The notes beneath the pieces were generated by a model, which was not told where the DNA came from, did not search any database, and saw only the letters and a list, made by a program, of their open reading frames with translations. This document shows positions 51,991 to 63,101 of a stretch of DNA of 64,000 nucleotides, piece by piece. Origin of the DNA: Prunella strophiata (lineage: Eukaryota; Chordata; Aves; Passeriformes; Prunellidae); NCBI GenBank assembly GCA_036583965.1, contig JAZBQD010000013.1:6302144-6366143 (forward strand). Reading direction: 5' to 3'. How positions within the stretch are numbered: the first letter of the stretch is position 1; every line of letters begins with the position of its first letter. The position numbers and the translations under genes were made by a program.

Positions 51991-54389
51991 GAAATGGACA
52001 GGATCTGCCCCTCTGATGCTGGAATAGAACAGGTCAATTTCAGGCTCCTCTTTGCTCATCCCCTGGGCAGGGAAGATTTTTGATTGTAAGCAAACAAGTC
52101 ATTCAGGGTTACTAACCCTGGATTGTATAAATGTGGATGCTTGGTGTAACAAACATCACTTCCAACTCTCTTTTCAGCTCAGTCTTGGCTGTGGCAGGCA
52201 CCAAAGTAGATCCATTCCCTGTCCTCAGACACCTGCTCTGAGCAGTGGCTGCAGATTTAGGATGCAATTAAAATAATGACAGCCAGGGGCAAAGTCCCTG
52301 ACAGCTTAGAGGCATTTAGCACTTAGGGTCTGCTCTGTGGTCCTCCTGCCCTCTGTCTTGTTTCCATTACCATAACAATATCTCTATTTACTGCTGGTGA
52401 CCCTGGTCATCTAAAGCTAGCTGCCCAAGTGTCCTGACTAATATAAGCCCCATCCTCAGCTGTCTTTTGAATTTTCCACTATTTAATCCCCAGTTGTCAA
52501 GTTGGCACTGTATGGGATGATGGTAGCCTACACAGTCACCTCTGAGAGAGAAGAGGATGTGATGGTCCCTGCTCAAGGCTCTCCCTCTGGGTTCTGCCTT
52601 GTTCTGGATGGCCACAGGAGCCAGTGCAGTCAGGGTGTGGTGTGGGACCAACCTTTTAACAGAACCAAGGAGCTGTGCAGGAACCAATCCTCATGTCCTG
52701 CTCCTGAACCCAAAATATGGGATCAGCAGAAGCTGGACACCTCCCCTTGCTCTAGGGATCTTGGGAATGCCTCCTGCTCCCTTCTTGCAGACCAAAGAGA
52801 CAAACAGTACCCACATCTCACATCAGTCTGCTCTGTATCTGTTGTGCTTATGTTTATCCATCACCTGCCAGGCTGCTCCTGAGGAGAGCAAAACAAAGCT
52901 GGGTTTCTGTACTCTGCCTAATCTGTGGTTCCACCTTTGCTGAAAACACTGAAGTGCTGGGGAGAAGGTGCAATTTCATTTAACGTTGCTGTGTCCTGTC
53001 TCTTGCTGCTTCCTGCCAAGAAACTGTCAGTTCCAGCAGAGCTTCCCGTGTGCTTGTTCTTTGCCATACCATGAAGTCTGGGCTCAGTTTGAGCTCCTAT
53101 AACTGCAGGAAAACAAATCCATCCTGCCCTTACAGCCAGGGTTGTGCCTTAACTGTCCAGGGCCCTGAGTTTGCTCCTCCACTACTCCTTCTCTGCCATC
53201 CTTGCCCTTACTTGCTGCCAAAAGGCAGAGAAAATGGGATCTAATGCTAATAAGCAATGCAGGTCAAGGTCTTGTTTGAACACGATCAAAAATGGCCCCT
53301 GTCCAGCCTGACTTGCAGCCTTTAGCATTGCCAAACCTGAGAGAAGTGGGAAAGAATTTGTCAGACCAGGCTGCTTTTAAACCTGGACTTGTCCAGCAAG
53401 GAGACAGGCCACAGGACACTGACACCAAACCCCCACTGCTCTTCTGAGGAGGGAATGATGACAGAATTTATGTGGTTCCCTCAGCCCTGCTCCCCTGTCA
53501 CTGTGTCTTGTGCTCTTTTTTTGTCTTCAGGTACAAGCTCTGCTAGTCCTTCCAAGGGGTTTCCATGCAGGTCTGGCAGAGACACTGCCATATGTTTTTC
53601 ATTTTGATAACTCCCCTATGGTGTCTGTTATCACCCAAGTCTCTATTAAGATTTATTCCTGTTATTGTAGCAGTCATTTTCCCCAGTACATGTGCATTGT
53701 ATTTGGAGAGAGTCATAACCACTCTCCACATCCAACAGATGCTGTAGTCAGAGCGACTCCTGCTTCCATTTACCAGACCTTTCTACTAATATGGGATTTC
53801 ACCAATAACCACAAGTGCTGTTCACTCCCCAAGATTTCCACACTGTCATTTCTTGACTGTGTTAGTGGCAAAACACCGTTCAGAGCTGCGGTCCCTTGGA
53901 AAGCAAAGGTTTGGCTTGGCTTTGCTTTTCATTCACTTTCCCTTTCAGAGCAGTGAGAGACTCCTGCTCCCAGTGTCTGGAAGGCTGAGAAAGAATGAGC
54001 AAGTCTGTCCTGGGGTGGGCAATGGTCATTGTAAGAGGGGAGAAAAGCTGCTGGTTCCCCTTGCATGTAGGATTTGATGAGGGTGTGTTGGAGTGGGTGA
54101 TGGGATTTGTTGGACCTGGTGTATGGATTTAGGAAGAGGCCGAAGTCTTGTGTGGCTGGATGCAATTAGGAGGGGTCAGGCTTTACTGCCATCAGTTTAG
54201 TGGTGCCCCACTACAGCCCTGCATTTGGCAGGAGAGTATGAAAGAGATGTCCCCCCTCCCCAGGGGCTGGCAGCAACCCTGGCCTCAAGGCTGCTTTGTC
54301 CCTGTCACAGACAGCAGCACAACATGGGCTCCTTTAGCCTGCCTGCAGCATCCACAGACCGTTCCAATTTGCCCCTCTTTCATCCCCTA
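51991..54389. other. Gene-free sequence
   Basis: Unique DNA with few CpGs and short chance frames. Nothing recognised. Confidence 0.5.
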
Positions 54390-54680
54390 GCAGTTTGTTC
54401 AGCTCGTACGGAAGAAAGGAGCTCCAAATGCTTTCCGGGCCTAATAATATCCATCAAAGCATTTCCAGGGCTGAGGCGAGGATACACACCGCAGCACGCA
54501 GGGCAGGAAATGGGCTTGGGCTTTCCAAAGCTGCCTCTTCCAACCAGAGCAAACCACAAGATCACGGGAGGACAAGAGCGCTGTGCTCGTGGCTTTGTTT
54601 GCCCCAGAAGGAATTGATTTGATGAGAAAGGAAATTGGCTTTCTTTAATCTGTCCTTGTGCTAATTCCGCAGAGGAAGGC
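54390..54680. promoter_or_regulatory. Candidate FOX/RUNX element about 9 kb upstream of TBX1
   Basis: TGTTTGC (54596-54602, forkhead) and AACCACA (54552-54558, RUNX on the reverse strand) lie in a 290-bp stretch with about ten CpGs, unusual for the flanking sequence. A TTTAATCTGTCC word follows. Motif-based call. Confidence 0.27.
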
Positions 54681-57600
54681 GTGAGCATTGGCAGTTCCTG
54701 AGGCTGAGCCACCCCTCAGTGCCAGTCCCTCCGTGCTGTTTGCAGGGATGGCTGCTGGTGCTTCCCAGCCCCTGCCCACGGGAAGTGCCTGTGGACTGCA
54801 GCGAGTCCTGCGTGGGGAGGTGGAGAGCCCTCACCTCCAGGGCCAGGGGCTCCACAGGGACAGCTGCCAGCAGCAGCTCGGGCCCTGGGTGTGTTATGTG
54901 CCTTTCTCAGGTCATGGGGATCCCACTGCTGGCTTCAGCAGGGCCAGGTTTTCCCCAGAAAAAGCTGTGAGGAAGGAAACAGGCTCTGCTGTTCTCCCCT
55001 CTGGGGAGCCTGACTGTGCATCTTCAAATGTCTTTTCCAAACCCTGTCTCTGAGCCCAGTAGGACAAGAAGGAGGATGTTCCTTATGCAGCAGCCACTTG
55101 TGTGAGAACAGGTTAGATTTGAACAGCCTTTTACATTAAAAATTTTATATGGGAAAATCACAAGAAATGTAAAAAATCCTCATCAATGTGGATTCCTGAT
55201 TGGCTCCAGTCTAAAAGGGGGAATGGAATTAATGAGTAGGAAGAAGAAGAGATGACTCTCAGATGACAAGATGTCATGAGAGAAGAGCTAGAAATGATGC
55301 TGTGTGGCTTTGTACAACAAAACCTAAAAATACAATAAATAAATCATACAAAACCTAAGCCAAGATTATCCTGGATCCCTTTCAATGCCAAACAGCTCTC
55401 TGAAGGTGACTAAACATCATCACTGTTGTTTGCACAGAAGGACACTGAGATTTAAACAGCAAAGGGATTTAGATGTGCCAAGCAGTCCTGGATACCCCAT
55501 GTTGAACTTGTTTGAGACATCACAGTGGCAGGATTGGGAGCTCTCAGGCTTGCTCTGCTCTGCTTCACTGTGCTTGTTTGGTAGCATGCCATTGCCCTTC
55601 ACAGGGCTTGTGCAGGGATTACAAAGTGCATTGTAAGGGTTTTCCTTAAGGGCTGCTGAAGTCCCTGCCCCTTCCTTTCCCCAAGATGCCTGTTAAGGGG
55701 TGCCAGGTCTCTGTCCAGGGCTCTGCAGGCAGGAGCACAAGGGTGCAGGGTACATCACATTTCAGGCAGGGCTGGTTCACCTGTCCAGCTGATCTCTGTG
55801 CCTGGCAGGCTCTGACTGCAGTGCCTGCCTTTTGCAGCAGCCTTGCGCTCCAGCAGGGACAACCTGCCTGTCCTCAGCACCTTCAGCAGGGTGTCTGCCT
55901 GGGTGGTGGGGTGGTGAAGCAGGAGTCAGAGCAGTAGTCTGAAATCTTCAAAATCCTTCTGCCTGGGGAGAGAAATGTGCTGTCAGTGATACTGGTGGGG
56001 CTCTGCAGGCAGGCAGAAGGGACCACCACTCCTGTCTCACTTGCCCCACCACAGAACTTTCAAAAGGGACAAGGTCTCCCACAAGGCATGAGGAAATAGC
56101 AAGTGGAGCTGAGAACTGTGGACAGATCACAAAATCCCTTAGGAACAGGCACATCCACAAGTGGGTAAAGTGACAAGGAGGCGAAGGAAAAAGGACCAGG
56201 CTGGTACAAGCACCTCTGCTTTTCTCAGACAAATATGGGCTCCAGGAAGGGTCCTGGGCTCATCTTCAGGTCTGGTCTCTGCTCTCATGGACTGCACTCT
56301 CCCATATGACTTTAACATGTGTGATCTGCCCTCAGTGGCAGTGCAGAGCCTGCTGCCTCTCAGCTGGACAGAATCCAGAGGGTTCAGCTCCAGCAGTGAC
56401 GCAAGAAGAAAAATCTCCATGATGTAGCCAGTTTTTATGCTGGATTGGATTTGAAGAAGCAGCTGACATTGGCTGAAGCATCCATTCCTTATGGCCTTTG
56501 GGTTAAGTTTGCAACATGTCTGATGTAACATCCAGCAATGCAGGGAGAGGATTTATCCCAGTGGGATCTCCTGTGGATTGTGCAGCCTCCCATTAGCATG
56601 CTGAGCCCTGTGGTTTGTTGTTTGTGTTCATTTGTTTATGCTAACATACTGTGTTATGTTAGTGATTAATATATATCATCATCTGCCACACCAAACCCCA
56701 CTGAAAACATGTGAGCTCCAGAACAAGTGATGTCAATCTGTTCTTTACTGTGCCAGGAGACAAGGTAGAACAACAGGGAATGTCAAGGCTATTTTACTGG
56801 CCTAACAGAAAAGGAGAAAAGTTCTTTCAAGGAAAAAAAAAAATCCTTACAGGATTTTTTTTTTTACAGTCTACAGCAACTGCAAACAGGGAGCTTTGCA
56901 GGACACCACATGTCCTGACAGTGACTGAGCTCTGCAATGACCCCCCCTCAATGCAAGGACAGTGCTCATCTAACTGCAGCCTCTTGTGGGATGGAACCAT
57001 CTGGGCCCCCTGTGTGGAAATGCACCCACACTCAACCTGTGACAACCTGTATGGCCATGGTGCCTGTGTGGGTCAGGACTCAGCAACTGCATCCAAATGA
57101 GAACCAGGCTGCCTTTAGCCAAAATAAATGTCTGCACAGGATGCTGCAGTGGCACTGAGTGAACATAAACCTTCAGTGCAACAAGCCACAACCGAGCTGT
57201 GGATAAATGCCTGACCTTCCCTCTAGCGACAGGGCTGCAAGTGGATGGCTTGAAATTGCCTTCTGGCTCCACAGAAGGGATCTAGCAAGGAGCAGTGAGG
57301 CAGCTGCTTTGCCTTGGGATGCAGATAGCAGCAGTGTCCTTCTCTTCTCTGTGGGACTTCTCACCCCCTCTTCCCCAAATTTGTGCTGTGATAATGAATA
57401 CATTTCAACTAAGCCAATTTTGGCACCTCAGTACTCCGGGGTGTGGGGGGAATCTTTCTTTCAGGACTAATAGCACCTCATTACCCTGAATCTGCAGCCC
57501 CATTTCCCTGCACCCAGGGCAGGAGCACAGGCAGTTGGGCAAGAGCTTCCCCAGGCAGGAGGGGATGGGCACTAATTCTCTCACACCTCTTAGCAGCAGA

Positions 57601-58442
57601 TGTGTGTGTCAGCCCCAGGCAGCAGAGTAGCATCCCCGTACAGAGCTTTTTGTCAGCATTAATGAACAATAATGAGGACAGGAGTGACAGAGAGTGACTG
57701 GTTTTAGAGGTAGCTCCTGGTGCATTCAAAACCAGATAAGCAAGGGTTGCTCCTGGCAGAGCTCCAGGCTATGACCCCAACTCTCAGGTCCCCTTGCCCA
57801 GACCACCCCGGGAGCTCTCGAAGGAGCTCTGCATTCTGGGGCTGGGCGAGGGTCCCAAAAACTTTATAGCCCCAAACCGTGGACCACACAGGGCAGCTGC
57901 ACTGCAGGAGAGCCTGGATATCTCACTGGAGAAGCACGAGCAGTTGTCAGGGTGGGGGCCTGGGGGTGGGGCAGGGGGAAGTAAAAGAAAAAAGAGGGGA
58001 AAGGGAGAAACTCCACCGGCTGTGTGCTGGGAGAGAGTGGCTGACAGTTTTATTTCTGAGAATTTCCCCGTGCGTGATCTCTACATTGGGATCTGCAGGC
58101 AAGTGACCCTGTAAAAGCAGCCTGAAATCCCCATGGCAAATAACATGGAGCCAAGGCTGGCAAGCAGGAGCCAGTGGGAGGTGTGAGGAGAGTGAGAGAT
58201 ACGGGAGCCCAGTCCCATTCCCCTGGACTCTATGGAGCCCCACTGACTCCCCGCCATGCCCATCAGTCAGGCAGCCCATGGGGACACACAAGTCCCAGTT
58301 TTCACTGGCACATCACCGTCTATTAGCATGAAAACCACTGTTGTTCATGAGGATTGAGTTGGTTATAAAACAATTATTTCATTTGGATGGTGTACTTTCT
58401 TTTTCTTGTTCTTGGATGGGTATTGTGCGTGGCGGTGTGATT
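54681..58442. other. Gene-free sequence bordering the CpG domain
   Basis: Unique DNA, with GC rising toward the right. A possible diverged SINE-like stretch near 55432-55500 was not strong enough to call. No exon was recognised. Confidence 0.5.
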
Positions 58443-58548
58443 GGAGGGTGGGGGATGAGGGGGAGGGGATGGGGAGGGGAGAGGGGAAAGAGTGGGGAGG
58501 AGAGTAGAGGAGATGCAGAGGAGCGGAGAGGAAAGTGAGGAGAGGAGC
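58443..58548. repeat. Homopurine tract (G/A-rich), first of two
   Basis: The + strand is almost only G and A, with very few pyrimidines. It runs directly into the pyrimidine (CTCTT)n tract. Such R/Y tracts can form triplex (H-DNA) or, with the following tract, a long hairpin. Confidence 0.8.
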
Positions 58549-58664
58549 TTCTATTCTATTCTCTTCTCTTCTCTTCTCTTCTCTTCTCTTCTCTTCTCTT
58601 CTCTTCTCTTCTCTTCTCTTCTCTTCTCTTCTCTTCTCTTCTCTTCTCTTCTCTTCTCTTCTCC
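58549..58664 (+). repeat. (CTCTT)n pentanucleotide microsatellite
   Basis: About 20 near-perfect CTCTT units are present, with two diverged units at the left edge. The reverse strand is (AAGAG)n. Any frame across it reads as repeated Ser/Leu/Phe or Arg/Glu/Lys and is not a protein. Confidence 0.97.
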
Positions 58665-58995
58665 CACGCCCACCGGCGGAGCAAAGCGCGGTTGTATGTG
58701 CAGAGCCGCGGTCCCGGCGGTGGCCGGCCGGGCGAAGCCGCTGCCCCCGGTCTCCGGCTGCCGTGCCGCCAGCGGCTGCCGGGCCGAGAAGCGCTACCGG
58801 GGACGCGAAGACCGCCGGGCGGGTGAAATCGCGCTCGGCACCCGACCGGCACGGAGAAACGCGAGAGCTGCAGGGGCGGCGAACCCCGGCGGACCCCGCG
58901 GGGCCCCGCGACGGGACGGGACGAATGGCACAGGGCCGTGGGGTTGCCAATGCCCCCAAGCCCAAACCGCTCCGGTGGGCAAAGCGCTGCAGAGG
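58665..58995. other. Small CpG island between two purine/pyrimidine tracts
   Basis: A GC-rich, CpG-dense stretch of about 330 bp is bounded on both sides by simple-sequence tracts. No gene was recognised. It is probably part of the same broad unmethylated domain as the islands nearer TBX1. Confidence 0.6.
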
Positions 58996-59002
58996 GGCTA
59001 GG

Positions 59003-59158
59003 GCGAGGAAAGGAAGGAAGGTAGGGAGGGATCAGGGAGAGAGGGGGGAGGGAGGAAGGGAGAGGAAGGGAAGGCGAGAGAAGGAAGGAGAAGGGAAAGG
59101 GGAATGGGAACGGGAAGGGAAGGAAGGGAAGGGAAGCGACAGGGAAGGGAAAGGTGAA
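59003..59158. repeat. Second homopurine tract (GGAAG-rich)
   Basis: This is imperfect GGAAG/GGGAA-type sequence over about 155 bp, almost pyrimidine-free on the + strand. It switches to pyrimidine-rich sequence at about 59160. Confidence 0.85.
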
Positions 59159-59159
59159 G

Positions 59160-59253
59160 TTCCTTTCTTTCATTCCTTTCCTTTCCGTTCATTTTCCTGT
59201 TCCTTTCCTTTCTTCCTTCTTTCCTTTCCCTCTTTATCTTATTTCTTTATTAT

Positions 59254-59328
<75 letters not shown>

Positions 59329-59345
59329 CTTTATTCTAGTTTTTC
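59160..59345. repeat. Homopyrimidine tract containing a (TTTC)n microsatellite
   Basis: CCTTT-type sequence leads into about 19 perfect TTTC units at 59253-59328. The left part is roughly the reverse complement of the preceding GGAAAG-type purine tract, so the pair could fold as a long imperfect hairpin. Confidence 0.95.
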
Positions 59346-59439
59346 TTTAAGGTCTTCTTTCTTATGTCGTTCTGTCTTTTGTCTGTTTTGCCCTATTTTC
59401 TGTTTAACTGTCTGTCTTTTTCGGTGAGACGTTTGATTT

Positions 59440-59740
59440 TTTTTTTTTTTAAGAGATTCGTTTATTTCGGTACAAATGTCAGTTGCAAAATCATGCTAAT
59501 AGTCGCCGTAGTCGGAGTAATAACGAGGATGACTGTAAATATAAGAAAAATACTCATCGATAACGGTCTCAAATTAAACGCCAGAAAATCCCCGTTTTCC
59601 TCAGGAACTTCAGGCTTTTTTCACCTGCCGAAATGTCCTCGGTGTCCTCTTTATTTCCACCCTTACAACGAATCCGTAAACGTCGGCGGTTCCCGTTAGT
59701 TGAACCCCTACGAATATTATTTTTTTTTTTCTGCAGCAGA
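59440..59740. other. A+T-rich but CpG-dense patch within the island domain
   Basis: By eye this 300-bp stretch holds about 20 CpG dinucleotides while staying A+T-rich, including a T-run at its left side and AT-rich words around 59540-59580. No open frame of interest was seen. High CpG without high GC implies long-term lack of germline methylation. Confidence 0.55.
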
Positions 59741-61960
59741 ATCGCCACCAGCGAGGCAGCGTCATCCTTTCCCGTGCTGCCCGGGCGGTGCTGCTGCGGC
59801 GGGGCCGGGTTCGCTCTCCCGGGCCGGCGGTGCCGGGGCTCCGCCGCTGTTCCTGCGGGCAGCGTGCGGAGGGACACGCGGTGTGTGCGCCGCTGTGCGC
59901 GGAGCCGGCTCGTTGCCGTTGTCCTCCCGGTAGTTCTTTGCTGCCCCACGGCTCCGCGGGGAGCCGGGGCTGCCGTGCCAAGGCCGAGCCGAGCCGAGCC
60001 GTGCGAGGCCGCCCCCAGCTCCCCTGCAGAGTCTGCGTCCCCCCCCCCCCCCCCCCCGGGGTGCAGAGGCTGGGGGCGGGAGGGACGGTGGGGCCGGGCA
60101 AGGGCCGGGGGAGCGGGCAGAAAGGAGGGATCGCGGGAGGGACGAGTGGAGAGATGCTGGCGGGAGGGTGAGTGCGGAGGGCGGACGGAGGGAAGGCGGC
60201 ACAGTGGGGCTGTGTCCCCGGCAGGCCCCGGTGGCTCGGAGAGAGTCCATCGGGGCGCTCCTGTATCCCAGCCTGGGCTCGGGGTGCGCGGAGGAACCCG
60301 GCGTGGGGGACCCGGGCACCTCTGCAGCAACAGGGCCATGTCTCGGTGTGAATGCCCGTGACCAGGGGCACCTAGCCTGGCCCGTGGGAAACGGTGCCGG
60401 CAGGGAGTCCCCTGCGAGGGAGGACGAAGGCAGCAGGCACTGGTGTCCGCCTCCGCCTCGCCTGAAAGGTCTGGGGGATGATGGGGTGCGGGGCCCAAAC
60501 AGGGGAGGGGGTTCCAGCGGGTGTTTATTGCGGGGGGGTCGGGAAAGGTGGTGGAGCGGCGGGGACGCGGCGATGCTCGGCTTCGGGGGCCGCCCCGGCG
60601 CTTGGGGGTTGCCGTCGTGGGGAATGCCCGAGTCGTTGCCACGCATTGCATTCCCCGGTGCCACCTCAGGCTTTTGATCCATCGGGCTACATCTTTTCGG
60701 GACGAAGCAGATGTGTGCCCACGGAGGATGAAGAAAAAGGGGGAGAGTAGTCCCAACCCTTCTTCCGCATCGAGCTCCTGGCGTTTTCTCACCGCAGAGC
60801 CGTCCGGCGGGGAGGCGGCGGGACAACCTCTACCTCTCCTCCCACCTGCTCGGGCGAAGTGTGAGCTGAGGGCAGCAGAACCTCTGGGCTCGATCCTAAC
60901 AAACACACCCGTCCTCTGGACGAATGCAGAGCCAGGGACACAGCAGTAATGGCTAACGGCGGAGTTAGCAACCCCGCGTCCAGACTGGATGCGCTTTGCA
61001 GCGCTCCGCCGATGCTGAGCGGTCGAGGAACGGGACGTGCGTCCTCAGGACTTCTGTCAAACGCGACCTCTGGGCCCTTTTGGGGGTGCAGGAAAGGGGT
61101 CGACCCCGCTCGCTGCACAGCGCCGTGCCACCCTCTCCCTCGGGTGGGTTCTGTCCCTGCGGGGTCCCTGTTGCAGGGCAGACAGGGTTGGTTTCCCCCT
61201 CCATTGTCTCAGCTCCGCCCAGCGCCGCTCACGCGTGTGGGAACCCCGCGTGTCTGCGAGGCCAGGCGGGGGATGTGGGAAGGGGCGGCGGGGTCTTCTC
61301 TCAGGGATTTGGGGTTTCGAGGCTTCAGCCCCGCCATTTGGCGAGGACCCGCTCCGCTGCCGCCCAGGTGACAACGATTCCCGGCGGGTCCTCTGTTCCT
61401 GGCAGGCACCGCTCAACCCCGACTCCTCCGGCCGGGTGGACAGGCCGAGGGACCGGTCCTCGCCCGGGCTGTCCCCGACGTGGCGTTGTTTACAGCTGGA
61501 GCTTTATGTAAGGATCAGGAAAGGAGAAAGGAATAAACCTGGGAAACGGCGCGGGCAATTAAGGCAGGGACTGCAACCCCAAACTCTGCTGGGGCGTTGG
61601 TTTCGGTTTTTTTCTTAATTTCTAGGGGGGATATTTTCTTTCCTCCTGGACCAGAGGCTGTCCAAAGCCAAGCACACCTCCGGGAAGGGACCTCAACCGT
61701 CCCGTTCGCATCAGCCCTTGAGTTCCCGGAGGCGGCTTGGAGTTCGCACCCTCGACTCCTCGCTTTCCTCCGATATTGCCCCGGGGTGTCCAAACGAAAT
61801 CCCTTCCCCTCCTTCTTGTATTGCCGCCAGGTGAGCAGCGCGGGTCAGTACCGGGACTGTCTTCTCCGTGGCGTGTCCCTGAGCTCGCGACAGAAGCTGC
61901 ACCGGCCAGGAACCGCGCTGCCAGCAGCAGCAAAGAAACAAAACACCGATCATGTCACGC
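59740..61960. other. CpG island upstream of TBX1
   Basis: This is a GC-rich, CpG-dense block with several donor-like sequences (GTGAGT at 60168, GTGACA at 61368, CAG|GTGAGC at 61831). Long open frames exist on both strands in several frames at once, which is what GC-rich, stop-poor DNA gives by chance. No protein family was recognised. It could hold upstream noncoding TBX1 exons or divergent transcripts. Confidence 0.7.
60039..60057 (+). repeat. C19 homopolymer
   Basis: A run of 19 C is followed directly by GGGG. It is likely length-variable and prone to sequencing error, and frames crossing it are not reliable. Confidence 0.95.
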
Positions 61961-62103
61961 TCTGCCCTTATGCCGTTAGCTGCAGGAACATATGCTCAAA
62001 TATGTAAAACTAGTCTAGATTTTTCTCTGCAAATATTTTTACCACATCCAAAGATAATATTTCAACAGAAGAATCAAGCCCCGCAGGCTACAGACAGGGC
62101 AGC

Positions 62104-62112
62104 TATATATAA
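62104..62112 (+). promoter_or_regulatory. Second TATA-like element, possible distal TBX1 promoter
   Basis: TATATATAA sits at the boundary between an A+T-rich stretch and CpG-island sequence. A start near 62134 followed by the strong donor GTGAGT at 62401 would give a short noncoding first exon of about 270 nt. That exon could splice to an acceptor near 63660 or 63750. A perfect initiator match (TCACTCC, A at 62124) lies only 20 bp from the TATA element, which is too close for the usual spacing. Confidence 0.3.
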
Positions 62113-62133
62113 CCCGCTTGCTCACTCCGGCTC

Positions 62134-62400
62134 TCCGCGCATCGCTCGGGTTATGCAACCCCCACCGCGACGGTAGCCACCGGCGCGCCCCACAGCTCCG
62201 CCCGCCCCGTCGGGGCAATTCCCCGGGACCTCGGTGCAGCTACCCGCCCGGAGGAACCGGCACCGGGGCACGGACCGACACTGGTACTGGTACCCGGGCC
62301 GGGCCGAACGCGGCGGGGCGGGCGCATCGCCTTGCCCCGCGCCGATGCGAAAGAAGGGCCCGGGGGACGCCGCGGCGCTCCGAGGGGCCGGTAGCGGGCG
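62134..62400 (+). other. Candidate noncoding first exon ending at a consensus donor
   Basis: This is a GC-rich segment between the TATATATAA element and a donor reading GCG|GTGAGTAG at 62401. It contains several GC boxes (around 62196 and 62310). No coding signal was recognised. The exon is inferred only from promoter and donor placement; RNA evidence would be needed. Confidence 0.22.
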
Positions 62401-62531
62401 GTGAGTAGCACCTCGTCCTCGCCGGGGCAGGGACGGGAACCGAGCGCGGCTCCCGGCCCAGCCGGGCCGTGCAGGTGCTGCCGACGAAGCGGGGTCTCAC
62501 CCGCCTCGCTCGTTGCTTTCCGTTTTCTCCG

Positions 62532-62532
<1 letters not shown>

Positions 62533-62570
<38 letters not shown>
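62533..62570 (+). repeat. T38 homopolymer inside the CpG island
   Basis: A run of 38 T sits in otherwise GC-rich DNA. It could be the poly(A) tail of a minus-strand retrocopy with the body to the right, but I recognise no such body or target-site duplication. The alternative is simple homopolymer expansion. Confidence 0.95.
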
Positions 62571-62571
<1 letters not shown>

Positions 62572-63095
62572 GCGAAGGAAATGCTGGAACGCTGGCGGGC
62601 GCTTTGGGACTTGTGGCCCAGGGCTAGGGGGGTCCCATCCGAGCGAAGCGGCCCGCTGTGCACCCTGACGTGCCCACACCCCGCCCGTTGCGGCGGCTCG
62701 GACTGCGGGTCCCCGCGGCCACCGAGCCCCGAGGGTCGCCTCCAGCCCCGCGGTGCATGCGAGCTGGAGGAAAAGAGCAATCCCTTCTCTCGGTGCCGGA
62801 CATCCGCAGCGTGACGCCGGGCTCGGCTCGGCTCCGCTCGGCTCTTCCCTTCCCGTCGGCCGGTTCCCGGCGCCGTGATTGACACCGCCGGCCCCTCCGC
62901 CCGCCCCGCAGCACATCCCATCCCTCCCCGGCGGCCGCTCGCCGTGCCCGGGAGGCGGGGAAGGGCCTCCCCAGCCCTTTGACACCGTCTCGGCAGGAGT
63001 TTCACTTCGCTTTCGCCGCCGTCGCCGCCACTTCTGCAGGCAAACACCCCCGGCTTCCATGTGACGCCTCCCAGCCACTGAATGGGGAAAGCGCC

Positions 63096-63101
63096 TATAA
63101 G
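63096..63101 (+). promoter_or_regulatory. TATA-like core promoter proximal to the TBX1 exon
   Basis: The sequence GCGCCTATAAGGGAG places a TATAAG element about 500 bp before the first in-frame ATG. A start site 30 bp downstream would fall near 63126, giving a 5' leader of about 470 or 630 nt. Upstream lie GC boxes (62895-62910), a PBX-MEIS type site TGATTGACA (62876-62884) and a FOX site on the reverse strand, GCAAACA (63040-63046). The arrangement is plausible but unproven. Confidence 0.4.

Noticed and set aside
55432..55500. Sequence resembling the antisense MIR core (ACACTGAGATTT and following words)
   Set aside because: Only scattered matches occur; it is weaker than the three MIR candidates reported.
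58363..59350. Long open frames of repeated SLLFS, RREEK or FLSFFLS type
   Set aside because: They are translations of the (CTCTT)n and (TTTC)n microsatellites, not proteins.
59569..60906. 445-codon open frame on the minus strand, overlapped by 354- and 253-codon frames and by + strand frames
   Set aside because: Several frames on both strands are open at once, as expected in GC-rich, stop-poor CpG-island DNA. The peptide is Pro/Arg/Ser/Gly-rich, includes the C19 run, and shows no domain.
60949..61618. Overlapping 140-, 171- and 193-codon + strand frames in the CpG island
   Set aside because: Three frames open over the same DNA indicate lack of stops rather than coding.
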